Source of the DNA: Echiichthys vipera
Lineage: Eukaryota > Chordata > Actinopteri > Perciformes > Trachinidae
Reading direction: 5' to 3'
Length of the DNA: 64,000 bases
NCBI GenBank assembly: GCA_963691815.1
Contig: OY829653.1
Location: forward strand, 1,947,918 to 2,011,917
The stretch's first letter is position 1; each line of letters starts with the position of its first letter. Position numbers and translations under genes: made by a program. Of the stretch, positions 1 through 16,300 are shown one piece after another. Under the pieces are notes generated by a model. The model saw nothing but the letters and a program-made list of their open reading frames with translations. It did not search any database and was not told the DNA's origin.

Positions 1-543
1 AAGCCATCATCTGCCCAGGTTTGCAAGGGTCTGGGCGAACCATCCGCACACAACCCAGAAAAACGAGCGCGCCGACAGTACACAAGGCGAGCATGACTAC
101 TGCATATGCTCCAGTTGGCCGTTTGTACACAGGTATCCAAACGGATGCTTCTGCGACTGTGCGGACTGTGGATCGGGAATTGCACGTGTGGAACGCCAGT
201 CCGAGGCGGACACTAAATAAGGTGTGAATAGAACTGTGTGTGCGTCTGGTACGTATGTGTCTAAAGCTGGATTTTGCCAAATGGACAGAGCATCCATAGT
301 GCTGTTCCCTACATTGAATGATTAATGATTCTGAAGCTGTTGAAACTTCTGGTCAAAGTTGAGGAAACTTGAGGAGCAGCTAAACTTTGTTGCGTGCTGC
401 GTTTGTTTGTAGAGCATTTATTTGATGCATTTGTCGTTTGCTTGTCCCACCTCTCCCCCCTAACACAAAGCAATTTGAACTCTGAGGACAAAAAAAGAAC
501 CGCACATAAAGCATATGGAGGGGATTTTAGGTCTTGCTCGTAC

Positions 544-6076
<5,533 letters not shown>

Positions 6077-6224
6077 TTTCAGTTTTTTACTCAAAAACAC
6101 ACGATAAACTGTCTTCAAATCATCAGTGTTCTGTTGTCGCTGCACGTAAGGCAGCCATGTTCCGCGCGAGCTTATGACGTTTGGCGGGGCGTTGGCGGGA
6201 GAACCGAAGTGAGGCATGCTGGGA

Positions 6225-6670
6225 GATGAAGTCCACTATTATTATAATATTTTATATTATATATTTAAATAAATAATGTTCTTGTATTTGAAGTCCACTA
6301 TTATTATTATATTTTTATATTATTTTACATTATATATTAGAATAAGAATATGCTGGTAGGTGAAATCCACTATAATTGTATTATTTTATATTGTTTTATA
6401 TTGTATATTTAAACAAAAATAATGTGCTGGTATTTGAAGGTCAATATTATTATAATATTTTATATTATTTTATATTGTCTTTAAAAAAAAATAATATTCT
6501 GGTAGTTAAAATACATTATTATTATATTATTTTAATGTATTATATATTACAAAAATAATATGACGGTCGTTTAAATACATTATTTTTAAATAAAATGCTG
6601 GTAGTTAAAGTCCACTAATATTGTATTATTTTATGTTGTTTGATATTATATATTTAAAAAAACAATATGC
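6225..6670. repeat. AT-rich degenerate tandem repeat upstream of SNRNP48
   Basis: Five or six degenerate copies of a roughly 75-85 base unit that starts near TGCTGGTAGTTRAAGTCCAC and continues in TATTATTATATTATTTTA-type sequence. It begins about 150 bp 5' of the SNRNP48 start codon on the minus strand. Nothing coding is visible between 6220 and 7010. Confidence 0.75.
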
Positions 6671-7039
6671 TTGTCCACTATCATTATATGAAATCATCTT
6701 TTTTTAGTCTTTATTGAGCATGTTAAAAAAGAATAATAATACAAACTAAATAAAGCGAATGAGCCGTAAAAGAAGACGGGATCCTCAGAATCCTAAGCGA
6801 CAAAAACATGACTCCAATAATAAAGTTCATGATCAAAATAAAAGTCAGTCAATCAGTCAACATTTTTTATTATTGCTTTGTTTTCTGTTATAAATCCTAT
6901 TAATCACAGTTGCCTTAAATAAAATAAAAGATAACAATAATAACAATACACAACAGCAGTGATGTCTAATATATAAAACAAACATGTATGAATGGAAGCT
7001 TTGTTTACAGTGTTTATTGTAAAGCCGGACCCTCGGGGC

Positions 7040-8520
7040 TCATGTGGGGTACAGCGTGGGGTACAGCGTGGGGTACAGCGTGGCGTGCTGCAGCAGCTCA
7101 GGATCCATCCCCTCCTCCGTGTAAACGTCCTCTGTCCTGAGAAGAGAACAGACGACTGCCATCGTGTCCAACCAAACATGCGTGTGTGACTGTGTCGCTG
7201 TGACCCACGCTGAAGTTTATACCACGTAAACAACAACACTTACATGACTTCCAGAGTGTCTTCAACAGCGACCTCCTCCACCACCTCCACTCCGACCACC
7301 AGGCCCCTCCTCACTGCACGGAGCATCAACACAACATCTTTCTCTGTAATAACGACAATCTAGGCCCACACCGTCACAGATGACACACACGGGAGTTAAG
7401 ATTCAGTTTAGTAGATTAGAACCGCAGGAAGACTGTGGAGGTTTAGAGCTGATGAGGCACAGTATACTTTTGGCAGTCTGTCAGTTTATAGTCATTTTGC
7501 ATCTTTTTGTGGTGGTTTTGCATCTATTTTTAGTCATTTTGCATCTTTTTGTGGTGGTTTTGCATCTTTTTTTAGTCATTTTGCATCTTTTTGTGGTGGT
7601 TTTGCATCTATTTTTAGTCATTTTGCATCTTTTTGTGCTGGTTTTGCATCTATTTTTAGTCATTTTGCATCTTTTTGTGGTGGTTTTGCATCTATTTTTA
7701 GTCATTTTGCATCTTTTTGTGCTGGTTTTGCATCTATTTTTAGTCATTTTGCATCTTTTTGTGGTGGTTTTGCATCTATTTTTAGTCATTTTGCATCTTT
7801 TTGTGGTGGTTTTGTGTCGGATTTTAGTCGTTTTGTATCTATTTTTAGTGGTTCTGCATCTTTTTGTGGTGGTTTGCGTCTGATTTCAGTCATTTAGCAT
7901 CTTCTTTTAGTCATTTTGCATCTATTTGTGGTGGTTTTGGATTATTTTTAGTCGTTTTGCAGCCTTCAGTAATTTTGTGTCTCTTTGTAGTCATTTTGTG
8001 TATGTTTGTGGTCATTTAGCATCGCTGTCATTGTTTTATGTTAGTTTGACACTTTGGGCCCCTGGGCCTGTGCCCGGGAGGCCTGTTCGGAAATCCATCC
8101 ATGATGAGGCCAAAGATGCTAAATTGTGTCATGCCAATACAACCCTGCGATTTGTAATAATAATAATAATAATAATAATAATACAAAGTTCAGTTTAAAC
8201 GTCAGGTGCCTCACCTCCGTAGACATAAGGAGATCCGGGCCAGCAGGAACCCAAACCTCCTGGTTCTCTCTGCCCATAAACACAGACACACCCCTGGGTC
8301 TCCATCGCAGGACGCCTCTCCCTGCAACAATCACCAGGGCAACGCAGCAAGGCGTCCGCCCCATCACCTCCCCTCACACGTGTTGGCTGCTGTGAGGGCG
8401 GAGGAGCACCAGGAGGTCGCCCGGTCAGGCCCGAGCTGCAGCCGAGGATCCCTGAGAGGACGAGGGGCTCCGAGGCCGACCAGTGGGCATCAGCAGCCGG
8501 ACCGATGACGTCAGCACGAC
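7040..8520 (-). CDS. unidentified minus-strand gene, last three recognisable exons
   Basis: I do not recognise this protein. Three exons join in phase: 8209-8520 (CAG acceptor, GGAG|GTGAGG donor, phase 1), 7244-7313 (phase 1 to 2, GTCAT|GTAAGT donor) and the terminal exon 7040-7136 (stop TGA at 7040-7042). An AATAAA on the minus strand lies at about 7012-7017, some 25 bp downstream. The first exon is rich in Pro, Gly and Cys. The second gives an acidic hydrophobic stretch (VVGVEVVEEVAVEDTLEV). The last ends in three copies of LYPT, encoded by a 12-bp tandem repeat. Upstream exons are not identified; the (CA)n region 8826-9050 lies next. The consistent phases and the poly(A) signal make a real gene likelier than chance. 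Confidence 0.55.
7485..8040. repeat. 42-bp minisatellite array (TTTTGCATCTTTTTGTGG family), array 1
   Basis: About nine copies of a 42-base unit containing TTTTTAGTCATTTTGCATC and TTTTTGTGGTGGTTTTGC, decaying into degenerate units to about 8035. It ends in a GGGCCCCTGGGCCTGTGCCC tail. The same unit recurs at 62325-62945, and as degenerate fragments at 18625-18850, 24890-24985, 39400-39530, 51655-52020 and 61935-61990. Long frames through it, on either strand, are periodicity artefacts. Confidence 0.9.
8157..8182. repeat. (AAT)n microsatellite
   Basis: About eight AAT units just downstream of the 8209-8520 exon of the unidentified minus-strand gene. Confidence 0.9.
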
Positions 8521-8640
8521 CTGCAGACACAGACGAAGGTCAACGAAGTTATCGGATTAACGGGGGGAGGAAAAAGATTTATCTGTTCAGTTACCGATAA
8601 TGTAACGAATGACGTGCTACAGAAGGAGAAATGTAACGTG

Positions 8641-9060
8641 GGGCTCAGTGTGTAATGTGTGTGTAATGTGTGTGTGTAATGTGTGCGTCTGTCCGAGGAC
8701 ACTGTGGCACACGGACAGGAGCAGCTGCTGAAACTGCTCCAGTGACTGTTTGAATCATATGTTGATCCTCCTGTTTCCTGTCCCTGCTGATGAGACCTGC
8801 TGGGTTTGGACAGGGAAGGAAGTCTCACACACACACACACACATACGCACACACGCACACACACACGCACACACACACATACGCACACACTTACATATAC
8901 ACACGCACACACACATACACACACACACATACACACATGCTCGCACACACACACGCACACTCACACATACACGCACACACTTACATACACACACACACAC
9001 ACGTTACACACATGCTCGCACACACACACGCACACACACACAAACACATTGCACAAGAGA
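8641..9060. repeat. CA-rich low-complexity tract
   Basis: Imperfect (CA)n with TACA and GCACA variants at about 8826-9050, and shorter GT-rich runs at 8650-8690. No gene is called here; threonine/histidine-rich frames are repeat artefacts. Confidence 0.9.
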
Positions 9061-9915
9061 TTTTTGGAAACGTTTTCTTTGAGCGTGGAAAGAAAACCTT
9101 TATTTCACTTCACTTTGTCTGTTTGTGTTTGTAGATTTCTCATAAATTCACCAAAACGATCATAAAATAATGCCTCATTTGCATATTTCCACTTAATTTA
9201 TCCATCTCTCATTATCATTATGTCTATAATCACGCATCTTCAGCACAAAATATTCCTTCAGGATGAATAAAGTTTGATTTTATGTCATTTTACGCTTTAA
9301 AACACACCAACAATGGCCTGAAATTATGTTATATTTGACTTATTTCTCTTTATTGTTTTTAAAATATTAGTTATTGCCTCATTGTTTCTTATAATAATGC
9401 TTATTATTCAGTTTTTTTCTGCTACAACAGCTTAATTTCCACACGTAATTAAAGAAAAATGTTCTTATCTCATCTACCTGTTATGTAGCAGCAGGCGGCA
9501 GGATGCTCTCCTCCCTCCTCCTCCTCCTCCTCCTCCTGCTCCTCCTCCTCCTCCTCCTCTCGGTGGCTCAGCATGACTGAAGTGGCGTTCCCTGGATGCT
9601 GCAGGAGACACAGAGGAGGTCTGGGCGACCACAACCGTCCAGAGTCAGGATCCAGTCTCTTCATCTCACCCTGGAGCTCGATCTTCAGCTTCCTCCACGA
9701 GTGTTTGAGGTGAAGTCACCGAAGTCTTCCTCCCCTCCTCTTCCTCTCAGCTCGGCACGGACGGGTTTCTCCGGGCGCCGCAGGAGAGGCTGTGAGTCAC
9801 TGTAGAGAACGAGCTGATTGGGCGGACCGTCTCGCTTAATGATGTAATGACTTCCACTGAAGTGCCTGAGTTTTACATCCATGTAAAAACCACTAAGATG
9901 ACATTGATTTAAATT
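9060..9915. other. no confident gene; GAG-repeat ORF and AT-rich sequence
   Basis: AT-rich non-coding sequence to about 9470, then a (CCT)n run at 9510-9560. A GC-rich stretch at 9560-9800 has acceptor- and donor-like sites on the minus strand but no frame that stays open between them. It could hold a diverged upstream exon of the 7-8.5 kb gene; I could not support one. Confidence 0.4.
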
Positions 9916-10090
9916 GGGGCGACAGTAACTCAGTCCTTGGGGGGCTTGGCTGGGAACCGGAGAGTTGCTGGTTCGAGTTCCTGTGTGGACGTGGACTGGT
10001 GGCTGGAGAGGTGCCAGCACTTCCGAGGTGCTGTTGAGCAAGGCACCGAACCCCAACTGCTTCATCTCATAAAGTGGATCATAAGCACAA
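9915..10090 (+). mobile_element. tRNA-derived SINE (family B), plus strand
   Basis: A tRNA-like head with an A-box-like TAACTCAGTCC and a B-box-like GGTTCGAGTTCC, then a body reading GTGCTGTTGAGCAAGGCACC. A truncated reverse copy of the body is at about 57565-57665. The sequence upstream of the A box opens with GGGGCGACAGT, as in RNA polymerase III-type SINEs. Confidence 0.65.
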
Positions 10091-10139
10091 ATAAGAAACA
10101 ATAAACAAGAAAAATATGAATAATGTATAATATACATTT

Positions 10140-10400
10140 GCATTTGACTTTTTTTTCTCGTACATTTGCTACTTTTGATCTCAATAATATGCGACTTTAA
10201 TTTCTCGTAGATTTGCTACTTTTAATCTCGTACCTCTACGACTTTATTTTCTCGTACATGTGCTACTTTTAATCTAATAAATCTGCAACTTTAATTTCTC
10301 GTAGATTTTCTACTTTTAATCTCATAAATCTGCAAATTTATTTTCTCGTAGATTTGCTACTTTTAATCTCGTAAACCTGCGACTTTATTCTCTAAATCTT
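10140..10400. repeat. degenerate about 57-bp tandem repeat
   Basis: Four to five copies of a unit containing TTCTCGTAGATTTGCTACTT and TTAATCTCGTAAATCTGCGA. No coding potential. Confidence 0.75.
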
Positions 10401-10513
10401 ACCCCCCCTCCCCCGGTCCGTATTTCTTTTGTTCATATTTGGCGCTAATACGCCGTCATACAAAGGTTAAGCCAAAATCATTTTCTATTTCTATACAAAC
10501 TAAGGTTTTTACT

Positions 10514-10735
10514 TGATGACCTCAGAACCGCCGTAGGCCTCGTGCTCGTGCGCACACTCGTGCTCGTACATGTGCAAACGTGCTTTACTAAAGCCCACCT
10601 CTCCCAAATGGGCCGTGGTCTGCAAGCGTGCCGCTCCTGGACGTGGTACGGTTGCACTAACACTGGTCAAGGGGACCAGACTTTAGCTGTGAAACGTGCT
10701 GGGGCACGGGACGGAGGCACAGTGGGAGAGCGCCC
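10514..10735 (-). mobile_element. Harbinger-like MITE fragment (half element)
   Basis: Matches the half of the element without the SANT-like ORF: GGCCTCGTGCTCGTG-type hairpin sequence, GAAACGTGCTGGGGCACGG and a terminal CAGTGGGAGAGCGCCCT. The other end is missing. Confidence 0.75.
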
Positions 10736-10739
10736 TGAA

Positions 10740-11450
10740 TGACATAACAGACCAGAAAACCGCGATCTTTTCCTGACCCTTACCGTGTAGTTTTGATGCC
10801 TAAACCTGAGTAACGTTGATAGTTTTAGTTTAAAGTTAACCACGTTGTTGTACTGGAAGTTTAACATGTGGCACCTTGCATTATTTGCATATTAATTCAG
10901 TTTACCTAAAGGGAATTTGCATTAGATGTAGCTGATGTGCATAATTACATTATAATACAGAAAGTGAGTTCATGAGTTAACAGTAACTGCATTACCCACA
11001 ATGCATTGCCATTCACTTCCTGTTTTGACTTTATGACTTTAGAAAGACGTGTCGATGTTTACATGAGATTATCGTTAAGTAAAAGTTTGTGTGTTTTTAC
11101 CACAGACGCCGCCATCTTGTCAGACTTTGACTCCGCCTCATTTCCTCTTAAAACTGCAGTTCTCTGAGTGTCCACTAGGGGCAGGTTTCATAACAGAGCA
11201 GTTTCTCATTGAGCCCCATGTTAAACAGGCCGTTTACACAGCATCATTAAACCTGTTTAAGGACAAAAGAACATTCTAGTCTGTGTGTTTAGCTCATATC
11301 TCCATGACAACACTGAGGGGGAGGGGCTAGCTTTTATTTTATTGGAGGTTAAAGTTTATGAATAATTAGGGGCGTGGCCTCTTGAGTGACAGCTAGCCTC
11401 TGGCCCTCACTTCTCCTCGGAGGTAAACGTCAGCCAGAGGGACGGGGAGG
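10740..11450. other. no gene seen
   Basis: Unique-looking sequence of mixed composition between a MITE fragment and the inverted duplication. I found no phase-consistent exon on either strand. Confidence 0.5.
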
Positions 11451-11453
11451 GGC

Positions 11454-12070
11454 GAAACATCGCAAACACGACCAGCAACAGATCACGTCAGGAGTTAAAT
11501 ATACAAAGGTGGAATTTAACTGAGTACATTTACTCAAGAACACATTTGACGTACTTGTTCTTGAGCGTTTAAAGCCACTTCATACTTCTCAGAGGTAAAT
11601 ATGAGCGTTCTTTGAACTGCACCGCACTGATCTGACAGCTTTAGGTGCTTTACAGGTTGAATTAGATGAAACCTGTTTCTCAAAACAGGGCAAACTGGTT
11701 TCAGAGATGAGATCCAAAGTATAAGGGAGCACAGGGAAAACTTAACCGTCTGACTAACGTTTCCACCCCAAAGTGCGTCTTCATCAGAGTAAAACAGGAC
11801 ACACACAATTCACCTTTTCTCTAATAACTCGGGATAAAAGTCCTTTTGATCCCTTGCCGGTACTTTCATATTGACCTATAGTGCGTGCGCAGTGCAAACA
11901 TCCACTTAATAGTTTATTATAGTTTACTTATCGAGCATTCACTGGGACTTCTTCTAACTCCAGTTCTTTTTAATCACACTAATAGCGTAAAAATCTCCGT
12001 CTTGATCAAAAGAGGCTGAAGGTCCTCGAGGCAGCCGACGCGGTTTAGACTCTGACCTGCGGCCCTTTAT
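11454..12070. repeat. inverted duplication arm A (empty site of a Harbinger-like insertion)
   Basis: About 617 bp that is the reverse complement of 13929-15155 once a 611-bp insertion in the second arm is removed. The homology ends inside a SINE fragment near 12070. TTA at 11641-11643 is the uninterrupted target of the element found at 14357-14967. The arms flank the promoter and exon 1 of sorcin. Confidence 0.85.
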
Positions 12071-12651
12071 TTGAGGCCCAGGAGCTCCAGGAGACCAGAG
12101 TCTGTTTGAGCCTGTTTGAACCCGTCCCCTCCGGCAAATCACAGCATAAAAACAAGGATTGGAGGAGTTTGACTGACAGTTAGCGTTAGCCGTTAGCGTT
12201 AGCTGTTCCAGCTAAGTGCAGATGAAAGTGATGTTAGCATCAAGGAGCAGCGTAGCCATGTGGGTGTGCGTTTGAATGGCGTTCCTCTCCTTTCTCTCAG
12301 TCCATGGAGTGAATGCTCGGCCTATAGTGACTCTGGTTGTTGCCCGTCTCCGCTCACTCAGCTGCTGGGACAAAGAACGCCCCCTTCACTGAGGCTCCCA
12401 AGCAGCTGCACGATTGGCTAACTCCATTTCCCCCAGTGCCAGCTTACAGTAGCTGCACCCAACAACAGACAACCCTGGCAACCAGCAACGGCCAACGCTA
12501 TTGGCTGCTACCATGGAAACACAAGGGGACAGAAAGTCATCGTCAAACCCGTCAAAAACATTTAAATTATTTATTCAGACTAAATATATTCTTTCATGGA
12601 AAAGCAAAACTTTTATCCTGTACCCCTCAAAACGCCCCGTGGGTGGATTAT

Positions 12652-12677
12652 TTAATATATATATATATATATATATA
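12652..12677. repeat. (AT)n microsatellite
   Basis: About 13 AT units. The surrounding 12080-13000 holds no recognisable exon. Confidence 0.9.
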
Positions 12678-13019
12678 ACTTTTAATAAAGATTCTACATA
12701 TTGAAACTATAAATGTTAGTTGTAAATGAAACCACCTGTTTTTGTCAGTGCAGTGAAACATTTTTGTAATGTCTGAGAAACAGCAGAGAGAGGAACCTGT
12801 GCCAACCAGCCCCGGTCTCCCCTGCACAATTACACGTGAAAGACTTTATTAAAACACTAAATATGTTAAACTCCTAACGTAGTTTTACAGTAGTAACATT
12901 TTAAACTTTAACCAGTTGTGACAGAGTGTTGTATGTCCCCTCTAAAGTATCTTTATTATCTTTAAGTAGCGCGTGTCTGCTCAGGTTTTATTACATTGTT
13001 TTTCATTGTAGCCAAAAGC

Positions 13020-13150
13020 TTCGCTCTGATTGGTCGATTAGAGGTCATGTGGTCACTCTCGGCCAATCAGAGCGCAGCAGCGAGGAAACAGGATATTTAA
13101 CAAACACCAGGAGGTTTTTGACATTTCCCCCCGGGTCTGTCCGCTTAATC
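13020..13150 (+). promoter_or_regulatory. probable sorcin promoter with paired CCAAT boxes
   Basis: An inverted CCAAT box (CTGATTGG, 13026-13033) and a direct one (GGCCAATCAG, about 13061-13070) form an inverted repeat about 200-300 bp upstream of the sorcin ATG, followed by GC-rich sequence with no obvious TATA. NF-Y-type paired CCAAT boxes are common in housekeeping promoters. Transcription start not determined. Confidence 0.5.
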
Positions 13151-13338
13151 CGGGATAAACCAACATTCAGAGCCGCCTCGGTGCTCCAGGCTCATTTCAG
13201 CACTTTATAATCTTATTTTAATATATATTTGGTGTTTGTGTTCGTCTGCGGACACGCCCTCTGGAGTTAAAGAAGAGTAACTGTGGTGTAAATCTACTCT
13301 GGCTTTATTGAGTCGTGATAATATTAAGAATAATAATA

Positions 13339-16300
13339 ATGGCTTATCCAGGATACGGCGCCGGCCCCGCTGGAGTCGCGGTAAGAAAGCGGTAAAAATG
13401 TGATGAAATGTCGGGTTAAAGCTCTTTACAGCGCCCCGTCCCGGGACACACATCCTGTCCGGACTGTGCGGAAGTCGTTGAGTTAGCTGAGAAAAAAAAA
13501 AAAAAGGTGTTTTTGTTCGTAAACACGCGCAAAGCTGCAGGTGTTTCATCTGTATCACGTGTGATCTCCAAGTTAAATGTGTGATGAATGAGGTGAACAT
13601 GCAAACACAGAAGCAGAAGGGTTCTCTAACTGCTTCCGTGCACACTTTGTTCATGTTTGTAAGATTTCACCGGGGTGGAGCAAGTGTTCGGACCCGTTAA
13701 AGGGGAACTGAGCCACTTTTCAAAGGTCATGCACGTTACACCTGAGGTCTGACACAGCCCGGAACTATTACTACTAATACATAATAATAATAATACAATA
13801 TCAAGACTAGAGGGATACATTAGGGCTGCAACTAACAACTGTTTTCATCATTTACTATTTTTTTCAAGCCTTTTATTATAAAGGACAGACAGGAAATGGG
13901 GTGAGAGAGAGGGGGGGAGACACGCAGCAAAGGGCCGCAGGTCGGAATCTAAACCGCGGCTGCTGCCTCGAGGACCTTCAGCCTCTTTTGATCAAGACAG
14001 AGATTTTCACGCTATTAGTGTGATTAAAAAGAACTGGAGTTAGAAGAAGTCCCAGTGAATGCTTGATTAGTAAACTATAATAAACTATTAAGTGGATGTT
14101 TGCACTGCGCGCGCACTATAGGTCAATATGAAAGCACCGGCAAGAGATCAAAAAGACTTTTATCCAGAGTTATTAGAGAAAATGTGAATTGTGTATGTCC
14201 TGTTTTACTCTGATGAAGACGCACTTTGGGGTGGAAACGTTAGTCAGACGGTTAAGTTTTCCCTGTGCTCCCTTATACTTTGGATCTCATCTCTGAAACG
14301 AGTTTGCCCTGTTTTGAGAAACAGGTTTCATCGAGTTCAACCTGTAAAGCACCTAAGGGCGTGATCACACTATCCTTTTGGCCGCGGCCAAAACCGGTTT
14401 TTCAGCTAAAGTCTAGTACCTTTAAGTAGTGTGAGCGCACCCGCTCCGCGCTCAACTGCGGCCAGCTGGGCCGCCACGGCCCGCTTGAAATAGGTGGGCT
14501 TTAGCGGAGCCGCTTGCACATGTACGAGCACGAGCGTGCGCACGTGTACGCGCACGAGCACGAGCCCTACGGCAGTAGCGTTATGTCCGCCTGTTCGGAC
14601 ATGTAAATAGAAGGACGGACCATGCGCGGACATTTAACAACAACAACAATGGCGGTGAAAGGTTCACGTTGGTGTGATGCGGAGGTGGAGTGTTTACTGC
14701 AGATTTGGTCGGATGAAAATATTCAAAAACAGTCGACAAGACGCACAAAAACTCCGAGGTCTATGGAAAGATTTGTAAACAAAGCCACACACACGCGATC
14801 AATGCGTGTGACGTGTTACGGCTTGAAGGCGTATGGACAGCAAGAAGTATTGGCCGAGGCCCAGGTAGTGTGAGTACAAACGGGGCTGGGGCGCGGGGGG
14901 GAGAGGGAGGGGGGACAAGTACCCTAAAGTCCGGGTCTCGGTCCGGGAGGATAGTGTGAGCGCGCCCTAAAGCTGTCGGATCAGTGCGGTGCAGTTCAAA
15001 GAACGCTCATATTTACCTCTGAGAAGTATGAAGTGGCTTTAAACGCTCAAGAACAAGTACGTCAAATGTGTATTTGAGTAAATGTGCTCAGTTAAATTCC
15101 ACCTTTGTATATTTAACTCCTCACGTGATCCGTTGCTGGTCGTGTTTGCGATGTCTCGCAAACAGCCCGAGGGGTTTAATGCACATAAGTATTTTGCAGC
15201 ATCATTAAACTCTTGTCAGGACCCAAAGAACCAGGTCGCGGGTACAAACGGCCGAAATGTGAGGGGGGGAGAAGTTCAGCATCCGTGAGGAACTCGGAGT
15301 AGAGCCGCTGCTCCTTTATGTTGAAAGGAGCCAGTTGAGGTGGTTCAGGATCATCTGGTAAGGATGAACCCTGGGCGCCTCCCTAGGGAGGTGTTCCAGG
15401 CACGTCCAGCTGGGAGGAGGCCTTGGGGAAGACCCAGGACCAGGTGGAGAGATTAGATCTCCACATTGGCCTGGGAACGCCTCAGGATCCCCCAGTTAGA
15501 GCTGGTTAATGTGGCCCGGGAAAGGGAAGTTTGGGGTCCCCTGCTAAAGCTGGTGCCCCTGAGACCCGAGGCTGAAGATGAGATGAGATAATTAAACTCC
15601 CTCTGGAGTCACGGTGGATTTCATATCTCGTTCAGAACAAACAAATGAGAGAGCAAATCCGGGTTTATGTGTCTCATCTTTAGAGCCGATAAGAAACCCC
15701 AGATGATCCATTAACAGATCACTAACACTCTACCCAACTGTCTCGCAGACTTTCTTGTTTCTCTGCTCTTCTCCCTCTGCAGCAGGATCCTCTGTACGGA
15801 TACTTTTCAGCTGTAGCTGGACAGGTAACGCACCCGCACAATCCCCGTCAATATTCCTGTAATCATAGTAATAATGAAGCTGATGTTTCTCTGATCTTTG
15901 TGCCCGTCCCTTCCACAGGATGGACAGATCTCAGCAGACGAGCTGCAGCGCTGCCTCACACAGTCCGGCATCGCTGGGTCATACAAACGTGAGAATGCCA
16001 TTTCTTTAGAAGCCCGACATTAAAGCAGGGACAATGATAACCATCGCTCCAAAAGATCGTGATAGCCGATATATTAGTTCAGCTGCCCGATCTTTGTGTG
16101 CTCACAGTCGTGTGTTTTCCCTTCTACAGCCTTCAGCCTGGAAACCTGCAGACTGATGATCAGCATGTTGGATGTATCCTTCACCCGTCAGACACAAGCC
16201 TCTCGTCAGGAAAAGCACAAGTTTAAATAATGAAACTACAGATGACTTCCCTGTGTCATGCATTCAACGAAGAATACCAGCGTGTGCGTAGACTGGACCA

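Noticed and set aside
1..540. Remaining 3' exons of SNRNP48
   Set aside because: I searched the minus strand for the Arg/Ser/Lys-rich tail and found no fitting exon; it is presumably off the left edge.
7380..7883. 167-codon hydrophobic frame and the opposite-strand MTKNRCK repeat frame
   Set aside because: Products of a 42-bp repeat whose period is a multiple of three; no start context, splice sites or related protein family.
9600..9805. Upstream exon of the 7-8.5 kb gene with WRKLKIELQGEMKRL
   Set aside because: A good acceptor (TTCTCTACAG) and a GTGAGA donor exist, but no frame stays open between them.
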